From Perkinsus olseni (Eukaryota; Perkinsozoa; Perkinsida; Perkinsidae): 64,000 nt of DNA. The notes under the pieces are model-generated. The model was given only the letters and a program-made list of their open reading frames with translations, was not told the origin of the DNA and ran no database searches. Of the stretch, positions 1 through 10,486 are shown piece after piece. The first letter of the stretch is position 1. Every line of letters begins with the position of its first letter. The position numbers and the translations under genes were made by a program. The DNA lies in the NCBI GenBank assembly GCA_013115135.1, contig JABANP010000098.1, forward strand, positions 1 to 64,000, read 5' to 3'.

Positions 1-2217
1 GCTGTTCCGTCCATGTGCACATAATGACATCTTCTCGTGTTCGCCACCTTAATTTTTATCATTTCACGGCGACGAATGCATTGAATGGACACTTTATTGA
101 ATCACTTCTATTGTATCTTGTTCTGTCATGTCTCGATTATTCCGGACGGTCTTGTGTGTAGTGGCGTATACCCGACTTGTGCAGCTTGCCTGCCCGCTGG
201 TAGATGGTCCAGCAACACGCCAGTCTTGCGCCCATCTCGTTCTCACAGGTATCTGTACCGTGCTGCTGGTTTTACTAGCATCAACGACTATCAATTTCAC
301 CAAGGTTCTTAATTTCCAAGAAAGAAATTGTGGATCAAAGAAATGAAGAATGTCGGCCTGTTGGCGGCTGTTGGAGTCGTCTCGGTTTGCACCCTAGTGG
401 TCGTCGTCATCGTCGCATGCATCCAACATCTCGCTACAGCTGGTACTCGTGACAGCTACAACCTCCTGTCAACAAACCCCCTGCGCTTGCTGGGGAACTT
501 CGCCGCCTTCATATTCTTCATCGGATTCTCGGCGACGATTCCAACCATAACATCCAACTTGAGCGAGCCCGAGCGTTGCCCTGTGGTCGTGGCTGTTGCC
601 GCGCCATTCTACGTTAATACCTCGCTGACTCAATACTGCTTGGTTACAGAGGCTCTCTATTGAGCGTTCATACCGTCGTCGATGCCGTATCTGGGATGTG
701 ATGTCTCCACACGCCGTGACCGCTCAGGTGTGGGATGGATCATCAACTTCGTTGCTCTATAATACGACAGTGCTCCCCGTTCTGTAGACGCTCGCCACTC
801 TCGCCGTGAGTGACCTCCATGCATCGGCCGGTTTCGGACGCGTGCAGTGATTGCAACGCCAACCAGCACATAGTGCCATAGTAGTGATCCGTTACTATTC
901 TAAGCGAATACTGACTTTCGTTCGGGCCCTTACACGCACCGCCTGCTTCATGAAATTGCAGAGGATGACTCGTATACCCGTAGGAACTTCCATGATTGTT
1001 TGGTACATATCACTCTTTGTTGTTGTGTTTGTAGAGTGGATGTGCGGATTTTTGGTGCTGCCATCCTGTTTCGGGCAACTATGACTTGTGACTGAGTCAC
1101 TGTGGACTAGAGTTCGATTTGCTCCCGAGCTGCCAATAAACGTGGCGGTTTGTCGTTGCTCAAGGCGTTTCACATCTCTGTGAGGAGGTTCTCGGTAGTG
1201 GTTCTATACAGAAGGACTCGCGAGAGGGGTATCATCGTGGAAGTGAGACTATGATCATTGTATCGAAGTTCTATCATAGAACGTCTATGCCAGAGCAAAA
1301 CTCTGATGGTGCAGAGGTTGGGAGTATTAACGGCGTTTGGCTTCACTCTGACCTGTTTGCCATTCATCCGTCTCAGAGCTAGCAGCCGAGCAGTAGCCGG
1401 TTTTTTACAGTCATCTAGAATTTAGTGGCCACCACTGTTCAGTGGGACACGGGAAGGTTGCCCGACTCCATACCCAATCTGGGTTGATTCAGCGTTCTCT
1501 AGTATCCTACCTCCACATCCAGGGAGCGGAGGGCTGGGTCGAGCTCGAGTCCGCCATCACCACATCGTGATGATCATAATTATCACATCTAATGGTTGTG
1601 TCGGTTACTAGAGCTTCACTAGTGAACCCCATTGAAGTACTGCGGCCTTGGGCGTACAGCTTGTTGCGCACAAACTTCTGTGCGCTCATTGCCTTTGCGT
1701 GCCAATTTCGCTCACGGCGATCCTCCTACGTAGGATTGCTACCAGCCTGGCCACGAAAAGAACCGTGAGACGAAACAGCTGTGATGACGGCGAGCTTGAC
1801 CTTGATCGGGCCCTCGGCAAAGGAAGTGGAATACTAGAGACTGCTGACCTGAGCCAGACGGGTTATGGAATAAAGCAGTTCTCGCCTGTCTTATTGAACA
1901 GTGTTGGCCATCAACTACTAGTTAGCACTGCCAGCTCGGCAGCGAGCGGACGCTACTGTCCAATTGCTGACTCCATCACTGCGGAGTATCAAGGAGGTCA
2001 AGGCTGAGCCACATACTGTACATATCCCTAATCTCTTCAACGTGGGAGCTTCGCGGCAACGCCGTGCTGGTCGCACTCGATGGCTCGTCCACGCCGAGCG
2101 CGTGAGCCTTCGAGCTGTTCGACATTGTTACACGAAGTTCCCGATGCTTAACCTCCGAACTTAGGCTCCATGGCGGGCGGACATGTGTTACTTCAGATTT
2201 CCCGGTGTTGGATCATG
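1..2217. repeat. Tandem-array spacer, copy 1 (recent duplicate of 3805-6027)
   Basis: This stretch reappears at a constant offset of 3804 bases (for example 328 to 4132, 1507 to 5311, 1964 to 5768) with only scattered substitutions, most of them between about 780 and 960. The copy starts at the window edge, so its left end is not seen. It holds the decayed transporter copy at about 128-800. From about 800 to 2214 I see no convincing gene; the short reading frames there are not conserved in the third spacer (12058-14271). It ends at the start of transporter copy 1 and so probably contains that gene's promoter, but no specific element can be pointed to. Confidence 0.9.
128..800 (+). pseudogene. 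Decayed AAAP-type transporter fragment (relic 1)
   Basis: Translating 328-660 gives a segment that aligns with the middle of the intact transporters: 'MKNVGLLAAVGVVSV' against 'IKDVGLVAAVGVLSA', then 'LRLLGNFAAFIFFIGFSAT' against the helix that ends in FAASTPTVCY. Earlier DNA near 236-290 matches the preceding helix (CTVLLVLLAST), and 'GGATCATCAACTTC' near 737 matches the codons for WLIN further on. Frame changes and a stop at 661 break it. It is a dead central fragment of an older array member, lacking both ends. The same relic, equally broken, sits in the duplicate spacer. Confidence 0.8.
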
Positions 2218-3473
2218 AATTCTCCTCCAAATCCCCCCTCTCTGATTCTCCGAGCCCGCTGAAGGGGCTAGGGTGGTTTAGAGCCGCCTGTACCATAGTG
2301 ATGAGCTGTGTTGGAGTCGGTATTCTGGCGTTACCGGGCACGGGCCCTCGCTCCGGCTGGCTTGGGTGTATCATCGGCTTCGTTATTGCCGCAACCATCG
2401 TCTTCTACTGCAACCTGCTTCTCTGGCGAACTCTCCGCCTCGCCGCTGAAGGCGAATGCCAAGTGGTCAGGTCCCACGAGCAAGCTGGGCGAGCTTCTTT
2501 CGGCATCGCTGCCTCGATCTACATCGGGTTTATAATCCACATAACCCTCGGTTCAGTGTGTTGCGCGATGCTCATCCTCATGGGATCTACATGTCAGGCC
2601 ATGACTCACGTTCTCGAAAAGCGTACCTGGATCGCTCTCTGGACGCTCGTAGGCATACCTTTCTCATGGATAAAGGAGATCAAGGATGTTGGCCTTGTCG
2701 CGGCTGTTGGTGTTCTGTCTGCCTCGACTATGGTTATTGTTATAATTGCTGCTTCGGCTGACAGAATGGTCGCTGATGGCATCCCTCAAGATCTCATAGT
2801 CGGACCTCGAAGTGCTATCGATTTCTTGTCGACCCTGGCCACCTACTTCTTCGTCAACGGCTTCGCTGCCTCGACGCCTACGGTGTGCTACCATATGAAC
2901 AATCCCATGGAATTCCCTAAAACGCTGATCGTCGCGATGATCTTCATCGCATTTGTCTACATGACCGTCATGGAGCTTGGCTACGTAGGCTATGGTCAGT
3001 CCCTGTCGAAAGTCGATACAATCGTTAACGCCATATCCACAAGTGGTGAACCTCTCGACGTCTTCGGGTGGCTCATAAACATTGCGGTGCTTATTGTCAT
3101 GTTGCCACATTTCCTCGTTCTGTTCACCCCGACGGCAAAACAGCTTGACGTGGTGTGCGTAAGTGTTGGCGATAAGAGGCAGTGGTCTGCCTTCCAGTCC
3201 AAGCTGCTCTGTCTGGTCGCTCGGACATGCCTCGTCATTCTTGAAGGATTCATCGCCATAGTCGTCCCCAAGGTCAGTAGTATTGTCAGCCTCATCGGTG
3301 CTTTCTGTATGGTTCAGTTCACAATCTTCTTTCAAGTTGCGTGTTACCATAAGTTGAGAAAACATCATCACTTGCCGGCTTCGCGATGGGAGATACTCCT
3401 TCAGGCATTTCTCGTTGCGATCGGATTCGTTGTGATGGTGACGGGCCTGTATGGCACTATAACCCGATTCTGA
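2215..3473 (+). CDS. AAAP-type amino-acid transporter, copy 1 (start frame disrupted)
   Basis: Predicted proton-coupled amino-acid/auxin permease (Aa_trans fold) with about 11 hydrophobic helices and no intron. The N-terminal signature GWFRAACT...GVGILALPGT and the later FAASTPTVCY and FLVLFTPTAKQ segments are shared by all copies. The frame is open from 2205, but the only ATG at the expected place (2215) is out of frame: copy 2 reads CTCCCTCC there and this copy reads CTCCTCC, one C short. Restoring codon count would give 419 residues, exactly the length of copies 4-6. As it stands, translation from 2215 stops after about 15 codons; the next in-frame ATG (2301) would delete half of helix 1. 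Either a recent loss of function, an upstream trans-spliced or non-AUG start, or a base-call error. Substrate cannot be told. Confidence 0.85.
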
Positions 3474-3804
3474 GATTCAGTCAGCAGTGCTGATACAGCA
3501 CACTCTAATCCGTGAGCGGAAATTCTCGCTTTATAAGTCGCCACACGCTGGAATTAATCAATCGCGGCGGCTGGGCTGCACCGTGGCATGGCGTTCGTCC
3601 ACATTGACCAGAGCTAGCACCCATTAAGTCATATTTCTGAGGGTTTAACTTTCAGTCACGTCTGAGCCGTCTCCTTGGCCCTTCTTTGACCAGTCTCTTA
3701 TCTTGTTGGTAGTGCTAGAGTTCGTTGAAGAGAGAAAACGCAGGAGCTTTCGTGGACACAAGTCCCTGCGATGAGGCTGCCTATATGCGCAGTCTCCCCT
3801 TGGC
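3474..3804. other. Spacer after transporter copy 1
   Basis: No gene seen. This sequence is homologous to the stretch after copy 2 (about 12058-12400), sharing for example the segment around 'GTCACGTCTGAGCCGTCTCC', but at visibly lower identity than the upstream spacers share. Confidence 0.7.
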
Positions 3805-6027
3805 TGCTGTTCCGTCCATGTGCACATAATGACATCTTCTCGTGTTCGCCACCTTAATTTTATCATTTCACGGCGACGAATGCATTGAATGGACACTTTA
3901 TTGAATCACTTCTATTGTATCTTGTTCTGTCATGTCTCGATTATTCCGGACGGTCTTGTGTGTAGTGGCGTATACCCGACTTGTGCACCTTGCCTGCCCG
4001 CTGGTAGAACGGTCCAGCAACACGCCAGTCTTGCGCCCATCTCGTTCTCACAGGTATCTGTACCGTGCTGCTGGTTTACTAGCATCAACGACTATCAATT
4101 TCACAAAGGTTCTTAATTTCCAAGAAAGAAATTGTGGATCGAAGAAATGAAGAATGTCAGCCTGTTGGCGGCTGTTGGAGTCGTCCCGGTTCGCACCCTA
4201 GTGGTCGTCGTCATCGTCGCATGCATCCAACATCTTGCTACAGCTGGTACTCGTGACAGCTACAACCTCCTGTCAACCAATCCCCTGCGCTTGCTGGGGA
4301 ACTTCGCCGCCTTCATATTCTTCATCGGATTCTCGGCGACGATTCCAACCATAACATCCAACTTGAGCGAGCCCGAGCGTTGCCCTGTGGTCGTGGCCGT
4401 TGCCGCGCCATTCTACGTTAATACCTCGCTGACTCAATACTGCTTGGTTACAGAGGCTCTCTATTGAGCGTTCATACCGTCGTCGATGCCGTATCTGGGA
4501 TGTGATGTCTCCACACGCCGTGACCGCTCAGGTGTGGGATGGATCATCAACTTCGTTGCTCTATAATACGACAGTGCTCCCCGTTCTGTAGGCGCTCGCC
4601 ACTCTCGCCGTGATCAACTTCCATGCATCGGCCGGCTTTCAGACGCGTGCAGAGATTGCTACGCCAACCAGCATGTAGTGCCATCGTAGTGATCCATTAC
4701 CATTTTAAGCGAATGCTGATTTTCGTTCGGGCCCTTACACGAACCCCCTACTCTGTGAAATTGCAGAGGATGACTCGTATACCCGTAGGAACTTCCATGA
4801 TTGTTTGGTACATATCACTCTTTGTTGTTGTGTTTGTAGAGTGGATGTGCGGATTTTTGATGCTGTCATCCTGTTTCGGGCAACTATGACTTGTGACTGA
4901 GTCACTGTGGACTAGAGTTCGATTTGCTCCCGAGCTGCCAATAAACGTGGCGGTTTGTCGTTGCTCAAGGCGTTTCACATCTCTGTGAGGAGGTTCTCGG
5001 TAGTGGTTCTATACAGAAGGACTCGCGAGAGGGGTATCATCGTGGAAGTGAGACTATGATCATTGTATCGAAGTTCTATCATAGAACGTCTATGCCAGAG
5101 CAAAACTCTGATGGTGCAGAGGTTGGGAGTATTAACGGCGTTTGGCTTCACTCTGACCTGTTTGCCATTCATCCGTCTCAGAGCTAGCAGCCGAGCAGTA
5201 GCCGGTTTTTACAGTCATCTAGAATTTAGTGGCCACCACTGTTCAGTGGGACACGGGAAGGTTGCCCGACTCCATACCCAATCTGGGTTGATTCAGCGTT
5301 CTCTAGTATCCTACCTCCACATCCAGGGAGCGGAGGGCTGGGTCGAGCTCGAGTCCGCCATCACCACATCGTGATGATCATAATTATCACATCTAATGGT
5401 TGTGTCGGTTACTAGAGCTTCACTAGTGAACCCCATTGAAGTACTGCGGCCTTGGGCGTACAGCTTGTTGCGCACAAACTTCTGTGCGCTCATTGCCTTT
5501 GCGTGCCAATTTCGCTCACGGCGATCCTCCTACGTAGGATTGCTACCAGCCTGGCCACGAAAAGAACCGTGAGACGAAACAGCTGTGATGACGGCGAGCT
5601 TGACCTTGATCGGGCCCTCGGCAAAGGAAGTGGAATACTAGAGACTGCTGACCTGAGCCAGACGGGTTATGGAATAAAGCAGTTCTCGCCTGTCTTATTG
5701 AACAGTGTTGGCCATCAACTACTAGCTAGCACTGCCAGCTCGGCAGCGAGCGGACGCTACTGTCCAATTGCTGACTCCATCACTGCGGAGTATCAAGGAG
5801 GTCAAGGCTGAGCCACATACTGTACATATCCCTAATCTCTTCAACGTGGGAGCTTCGCGGCAACGCCGTGCTAGTCGCACTCGATGGCTCGTCCACGCCG
5901 AGCGCGTGAGCCTTCGAGCTGTTCGACATTGTTACACGAAGTTCCCGATGCTTAACCTCCGAACTTAGGCTCCATGGCGGGCGGACATGTGTTACTTCAG
6001 ATTTCCCGGTGTTGGATCATGAATTCT
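3805..6027. repeat. Tandem-array spacer, copy 2
   Basis: Near-identical duplicate of positions 1-2217. It runs up to the first codons of transporter copy 2, where the retrotransposon interrupts it. Apart from the relic at about 3932-4604 no gene is visible. Confidence 0.9.
3932..4604 (+). pseudogene. Decayed AAAP-type transporter fragment (relic 2)
   Basis: Duplicate of relic 1, with the same frame breaks and the stop after codon 111 of the 4132-4467 frame. Because the same breaks are present in both, decay preceded the spacer duplication. Confidence 0.8.
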
Positions 6028-6032
6028 CCCTC
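6028..6032. repeat. Target-site duplication, left
   Basis: CCCTC immediately before the 5' LTR, repeated immediately after the 3' LTR. Removing the element and one copy restores an uninterrupted ATG and N-terminus for transporter copy 2. Confidence 0.85.
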
Positions 6033-6366
6033 AGTGGAGAGTAGTGGAGACACGATGACACAATTTGGCAAATTGAATTTGCCATTGTGCCAAGAGCTCA
6101 ATATGCCAGAACACATAATAGGTTGCCAATAGGTTCGAGACCGGTATCCGGAGCCGATCCCGGCAGTAATTGGGACAGTTGTTCCGTGGCGCCGAGCGCG
6201 ACAGTAATACTTTGTGCAGCACGCGTGCACAAAGCGTTTCGTCTTCTAGCGTTTCGCTAGAAACCGTTTCATCATTACTCACTAATCACTTATCATACTT
6301 GTACTTTCTTAAGTTTTCCCAATTACTATGTCCTCCAGTAATTCTCAGTCTGCGTTGCGTTCAACT
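6033..6366 (+). repeat. 5' LTR (334 bp)
   Basis: Begins AGTGG and ends CAACT, near-perfect short terminal inverted repeats. Compared with the 3' LTR it has 14 extra bases around 6061-6080. The gag start codon (6328) lies inside the LTR, 39 bases from its end. Confidence 0.92.
6210..6261 (+). promoter_or_regulatory. Two hairpins in the LTR leader upstream of gag
   Basis: CTTTGTGCA pairs with TGCACAAAG (6210-6218 with 6226-6234), and TCTAGCG pairs with CGCTAGA around TTT (6245-6251 with 6255-6261). Both are conserved in the 3' LTR. They could be RNA structures in the transcript leader or signals for 3' end formation; the role is not known. Confidence 0.55.
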
Positions 6367-7512
6367 GGTGCCCAGACCCCAGTTGATCGTCTGAACATGA
6401 CTCTTTCCGATATCATCCAAATGGATGGTATCGAAGAACCTTCAGAGCCAGTGAGCTCTCAAGGTGATCTTCCTGACGGAGAGCTGGAAGATATAAATCC
6501 AGCTTCCAGGACAGATAGCAACACTCCTGCTATCCAGCAGGAGGGTGATAAGCAAGTTCAAGAAGGCTCGGTTCTTGATGGAGAAAGTCGAGGTCTCAAC
6601 TCGATTCCCAAGAATCCTCTGAATCCTGACGGAGAGCCGGAAGCGGCTCCCAGGATTGATCGAAAACAAGGCCAAAGGATGTCAGAGCTTCGTAAGAACG
6701 TCGTCAAGTTCTCTGGTACTCCAGAAGAAGATGTTGAAGAGTGGCTAGACAAGCTCGACATGGTTGCAGGACCAGATGGTTTTAATCTCAACTATCATGA
6801 TCAAGCTTTGCTTTTGCGCTTATCCGTTTCGGGTGACGCGTATCAAGCAGTTCTGATGGTTCGACCTGGTGATCCTAAAACTGATCCCCTACAAAAAGGT
6901 TACTTGGCCCGTGTTCGCTCTGAGCTAAGAAAAAGGTTCGGTAAAAGTCCTGACCAAGCGGTTAACCAGTTGTGTGACATTAGCTTCACCAACTATAACA
7001 CCGTTGACGAATATGCTACTGCTATCAATCGACTGGTAAGGCAGACATTCCCGAATATTCATCGAGCATGTCAGGGTGAGCTGAAGAAAATATTCTTCTA
7101 TCGTGGACTACCTCACAATTTCCCAGCAAGTGCTTCGATTGAGCCGTTCTGTCTGGATCCGACCTCGACATTCGAGCAAGTCCTGGAAAAGGCCAGACTT
7201 TATTTCGACAGCAACTCGGAAGCACGTGTTGCTGCTCCGGGTGTCCGACGAAATATTGGCAAGGGCGGCAAAGGAAGAGGCAAAGGGAAAGGAAGAAGAG
7301 GTAACCACTTTTTCAAGCAAGCTGACTCTGGCAGGGACAAGGTTCATTGTGATTTCTGCCATCGGCGGAATCACACTGTCGAGACATGTAGAGATCTCGC
7401 AAGAGCTAGGATGCTTCTGAAGGTAAGCAAGCTCGGAGAGAGATTCAGGCCTATCAGCTCATCGCTACCTCTGCTAGCTGAGCCCGGAGTATGGTTTAAC
7501 ATGTCTTGTTGA
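6328..7512 (+). CDS. gag: Retrotransposon Gag polyprotein
   Basis: A 394-residue frame starting at an ATG inside the 5' LTR (MSSSNSQSALRST...). Residues about 1-110 are polar and acidic. Residues about 125-300 resemble a retrotransposon Gag/capsid domain (FSGTPEEDVEEWLDKLDM through KIFFYRGLP). A basic Gly/Lys/Arg stretch (residues about 308-328) precedes a CCHC zinc knuckle, CDFCHRRNHTVETC, at about residues 341-354. The last ~30 residues look out of frame: protein-like sequence continues in a neighbouring frame toward the protease, so a small indel lies between the knuckle and 7512. Gag packages element RNA into virus-like particles in the cytoplasm. Confidence 0.88.
   Translation: MSSSNSQSALRSTGAQTPVDRLNMTLSDIIQMDGIEEPSEPVSSQGDLPDGELEDINPASRTDSNTPAIQQEGDKQVQEGSVLDGESRGLNSIPKNPLNPDGEPEAAPRIDRKQGQRMSELRKNVVKFSGTPEEDVEEWLDKLDMVAGPDGFNLNYHDQALLLRLSVSGDAYQAVLMVRPGDPKTDPLQKGYLARVRSELRKRFGKSPDQAVNQLCDISFTNYNTVDEYATAINRLVRQTFPNIHRACQGELKKIFFYRGLPHNFPASASIEPFCLDPTSTFEQVLEKARLYFDSNSEARVAAPGVRRNIGKGGKGRGKGKGRRGNHFFKQADSGRDKVHCDFCHRRNHTVETCRDLARARMLLKVSKLGERFRPISSSLPLLAEPGVWFNMSC
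6366..6380 (+). other. Candidate primer-binding site
   Basis: TGGTGCCCAGACCCC starts with the last base of the LTR. TGG complements a tRNA CCA end, and the following bases could pair with a tRNA acceptor/T-arm. I cannot assign the tRNA. Confidence 0.5.
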
Positions 7513-7984
7513 TTCAGGGTCCAGCGACACAATCATCACCCAAGCAGCCTTAGAGAAGGTCTATGGTGATAAGCGTCCAGTGGCGCGGCAGTCTGTCGCC
7601 ATATCAACAATTAAAGGTCCACAATACTGTGATGTCCACAATATTCCTTCCTACGTGTTGAGTTGTAATCTTTTGAATGATAAGCACATGGAGGTCTTAG
7701 TGGTCAAGGCTGATCATCTTGTGAAAGTTGGCGATCACAGTGTTGATGTGATCCTGGGTTGCGACTGGATTCGAAAACATTCTCCAATCGTGATGAAGAA
7801 GGTTGGTACTAATGAGTTGACCATAGACCTCGCCCAGGAACAGCCTCGTGTGGCAGCAGCCGCGGCATCCATCAATAGGCAAGAAACTCTAACTAATGAC
7901 GGCTTCAAGCAAACAGCTGTCATAGAGGATACCGATTTCAGGGCAGTAAGGTTGACAGGACCTGTGCATAGAGATGCAGCGTGA
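7478..7984 (+). pseudogene. Retrotransposon aspartic protease region (+1 frame to gag)
   Basis: Frame 2 is open from 7478 and encodes LVDSGSSDTIITQ at about 7505-7543, the retropepsin active site (DSGSS), then VDVILGCDWI about 80 residues on, which corresponds to the conserved second motif of retropepsins. It overlaps gag by 35 bases in the +1 frame and has no start codon of its own, so expression would need a frameshift or a Gag-Pro fusion that has been lost. The frame closes at 7984 just where RT sequence begins in frame 3. Confidence 0.75.
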
Positions 7985-8228
7985 TTGTGCCAATTATCAA
8001 GGCCTCATTATTAAAGGTCAGCATGGTGAAACCCGTTATATGCGATTGAACAGGTTAGGGTTCGGCGTAAACATAGCCCCCAAGGTCCTAAGACGCATTA
8101 TTATGTATATTTTGCGCGAAGCTGGACTCGAAGATGCAATAGAGATATTCGTAGATGACATTCGAGTTCCAGTCGACTATATTGATAAAGTCGTCGCTGT
8201 GTTGAACCGAAATGGTTTTCCAACTTAG
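7974..8228 (+). pseudogene. Truncated reverse transcriptase palm fragment
   Basis: About 84 residues containing RLGFGVNIAPKVLRRI and the catalytic FVDD box, recognisable as the second half of an RT palm. The preceding fingers and palm, with the first catalytic aspartate, are absent: protease sequence abuts this fragment. The frame hits TAG at 8226-8228 and then continues in the same frame into the RNase H part. With most of RT missing the element cannot copy itself. Confidence 0.8.
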
Positions 8229-10106
8229 GATCCAGAGGAAAGCGAGTCTGCGCGAATCCTAGGCTTGCAGCGTGATGGAACCAACATGTGGAAACGACGC
8301 GAAGCGATCAAACCGATGAATGGAACAACCTATAAAAGTTTGAGATCATGGGTTGCTACTATCGCATCCTCGCATCTTCCTATTCTGAGTTGGCTATCAC
8401 CTGCAGCCAGAGCATTGGAAAGGCTCGGGGTTATGGCCAACCCTACTGCAAAATCAACGGATTCTCTTGACCCAACGTTGATAGCCAAAGCTCGTAAGCT
8501 CTATAACGACATTCGGGCTACAGGCGATCCCGCTGAGGGAGTATTTACTGTTGACCCTGACGCTCCTTGGAAACTGTACACGGATGCATCAGCTGATGCC
8601 ATTGGAGCTTGCCTCTACTTCGGAAACGACCTAGTAGAAGACAAGTCGTGGCTCAGAGATGTGAGAGATATCCGACCAATTGATACGGTAGAGCTGGAAG
8701 CCGCACTGAAAGGCTTGAATAATGTCGTGGTCCCTTGGCTGCGAGCATTAGGTATTAAACATGGAAAGAAAATAACCATGTACGTCGATAATAAACCGGT
8801 ACTAGGTCAGCTATCTCGGAAGCAGGCGAAGCATTGGGTTGCTTCGAAAGGCTTGGCATCTGGAGCCGCCGAGGTAAGACTGCAAATGATCGACGACTTA
8901 GTAACATTATACAGGATAGATATAGTCTATCAGTATATCGAAAGTGAGCAGAATCCTGCTGATAAGCTCTCTCGCATCCCAAATTATCTTAGATGGGTGA
9001 GACCGTCTAGGAGATCGCCGAAAGTTTCGGCAGCGGGAGCAAAACAGGAGACCTGGCAAGACGTAAGTACTTGTAAAGATGGTGCCATATGGATCCCATC
9101 CTCGCAACTTCGTAACTTCGTGATGGACAATCACGACCATGAAGGAACCGAAGCGCTATACCAAAGACTCCATAAATGGGTCCGTGCCGAAGGACTTCGC
9201 AAAGTCTGCAAAGAGGTTGTTGATCAGTGTGACGTGTGCAAGCGTGGTAAGGCACACGCCAACCAAAACGCTGACGGTATTGACCAGACAACTGGAAAGA
9301 AGCGGAAGCGCGACCCAGAAGAGGTGCGTGCAGTGAGAAAATCCGCTATACCATTTAATAAAGTCCACATTGATGTGGTCGGTAACTATCGAACGGTATC
9401 TGGTCGGAAAGCATTCTTTGCAGTAACCCTTGTGGACAGTGCAACAGGTTATGCACTGGCAAAAGCTACCAGGGGAACTCCAGTTAGTGAAGATGTGGAG
9501 GCACTTTTTGCCCACATGTTCGAAATCCATCACACAACACCTCTTGTTGTATGGTCGGATTCTGGAAGGAACTTGGTATCCAAACGAGTAGAAGCGTTTT
9601 TATTGAAACATGACGTGCTCCATTTGACTACAGCGAAGAACACTTCACTGACGAATGGAAAGGTGGAGAGATTCCATCGCACACTCAATGAGTACTTACG
9701 AACACACGCCTCTCATGATGAGATCGGATGGCCCGAATTTTCGCGCCTAGTCCGCGAAGGTGTTGCGAAGTATAATACAACACCATTTCGTGGGATATCC
9801 GCTCACGACAAGGTCTTTAGGTTTCCACCGCAATGTGAACCTTATCGACCCGTCGAAACGAGAGATGAATGGGATGTGCTATGCACGCCCACTACCTCAG
9901 AATGGGGAAAAGGTCTCGAGCCAGGAACAGATGTATTATATCGAAATCCTAGGCCGAATAACAAACTCACTGACAGATGGCTTGATGCCACCATAGAAGC
10001 CAGAGTTGGTCCTAAGACCTATACCTTGAAAGACCATCCAGGCAAATTTGACCTGAAGGATATCAAGCTATTGTCTCCGATCGGTGAAGAATCGGACCAA
10101 GCATGA
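8229..10106 (+). CDS. pol: Retrotransposon RNase H and integrase
   Basis: Open for more than 620 codons. RNase H: YTDASADAIGACLYF (first Asp at about residue 107 counted from the ATG-less frame start at 8265), TVELEAAL and YVDNK supply acidic active-site residues, ending in QNPADKLSR. Integrase: an HHCC zinc finger (NHDHEG... CDVCKRGK), then the D,D,E core at HIDVV (about 370), WSDSGRN (about 431) and KVERFHRTLNEY (about 466). A C-terminal module (GTDVLYRNP...TYTLKDHPG) resembles the GPY/F region of gypsy integrases. No ATG is needed because it would be made as part of Gag-Pol. The product would integrate cDNA in the nucleus. This part of the element is intact. Confidence 0.9.
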   Translation, partial: DPEESESARILGLQRDGTNMWKRREAIKPMNGTTYKSLRSWVATIASSHLPILSWLSPAARALERLGVMANPTAKSTDSLDPTLIAKARKLYNDIRATGDPAEGVFTVDPDAPWKLYTDASADAIGACLYFGNDLVEDKSWLRDVRDIRPIDTVELEAALKGLNNVVVPWLRALGIKHGKKITMYVDNKPVLGQLSRKQAKHWVASKGLASGAAEVRLQMIDDLVTLYRIDIVYQYIESEQNPADKLSRIPNYLRWVRPSRRSPKVSAAGAKQETWQDVSTCKDGAIWIPSSQLRNFVMDNHDHEGTEALYQRLHKWVRAEGLRKVCKEVVDQCDVCKRGKAHANQNADGIDQTTGKKRKRDPEEVRAVRKSAIPFNKVHIDVVGNYRTVSGRKAFFAVTLVDSATGYALAKATRGTPVSEDVEALFAHMFEIHHTTPLVVWSDSGRNLVSKRVEAFLLKHDVLHLTTAKNTSLTNGKVERFHRTLNEYLRTHASHDEIGWPEFSRLVREGVAKYNTTPFRGISAHDKVFRFPPQCEPYRPVETRDEWDVLCTPTTSEWGKGLEPGTDVLYRNPRPNNKLTDRWLDATIEARVGPKTYTLKDHPGKFDLKDIKLLSPIGEESDQA

Positions 10107-10460
10107 GATGTGTGACGAGCGTCTTCGTCCTGTCGAGGCTACCAGTCCTTACATGTATAGCATGGTCTAGTATATTCGCATCTCGCCTCTTGGACTGCAG
10201 TGACTCAGCAAGGAGGTCTCTGTGGATCGGCAGGTTGCTCCAAGTTGGAGGTCATATATGGCACTCCAAGTAAGCTCGATTCCATATACCACCATGCTAA
10301 GATGTTGAAAGACTCCTGCCTTGTGTTTAAGCACTCAGGCAGAACCCTACGCCCCTACGACGACGGACGCATCCTCTCACCTCTCTCTTGTCCTCATGTT
10401 CTGTGCCATCATAAAATGATTGATACATATCTCATCGCTAGATATTGTACGACACACAAA
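10107..10460. other. Retrotransposon 3' untranslated region
   Basis: Between the integrase stop and the polypurine tract. No reading frame with recognisable content. Confidence 0.6.
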
Positions 10461-10486
10461 AAAAAAGGACAGGGAGAGAGGGGGTG
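10461..10486 (+). other. Polypurine tract before the 3' LTR
   Basis: A run of A followed by GGACAGGGAGAGAGGGGGTG directly before the 3' LTR, the expected plus-strand primer site for an LTR retrotransposon. Confidence 0.8.

Noticed and set aside
2664..3371. Long minus-strand frame opposite transporter copy 1, repeated opposite copies 2 and 3
   Set aside because: A shadow of the coding strand: it follows from codon bias in the transporter and its translation is charged and low in hydrophobic structure.
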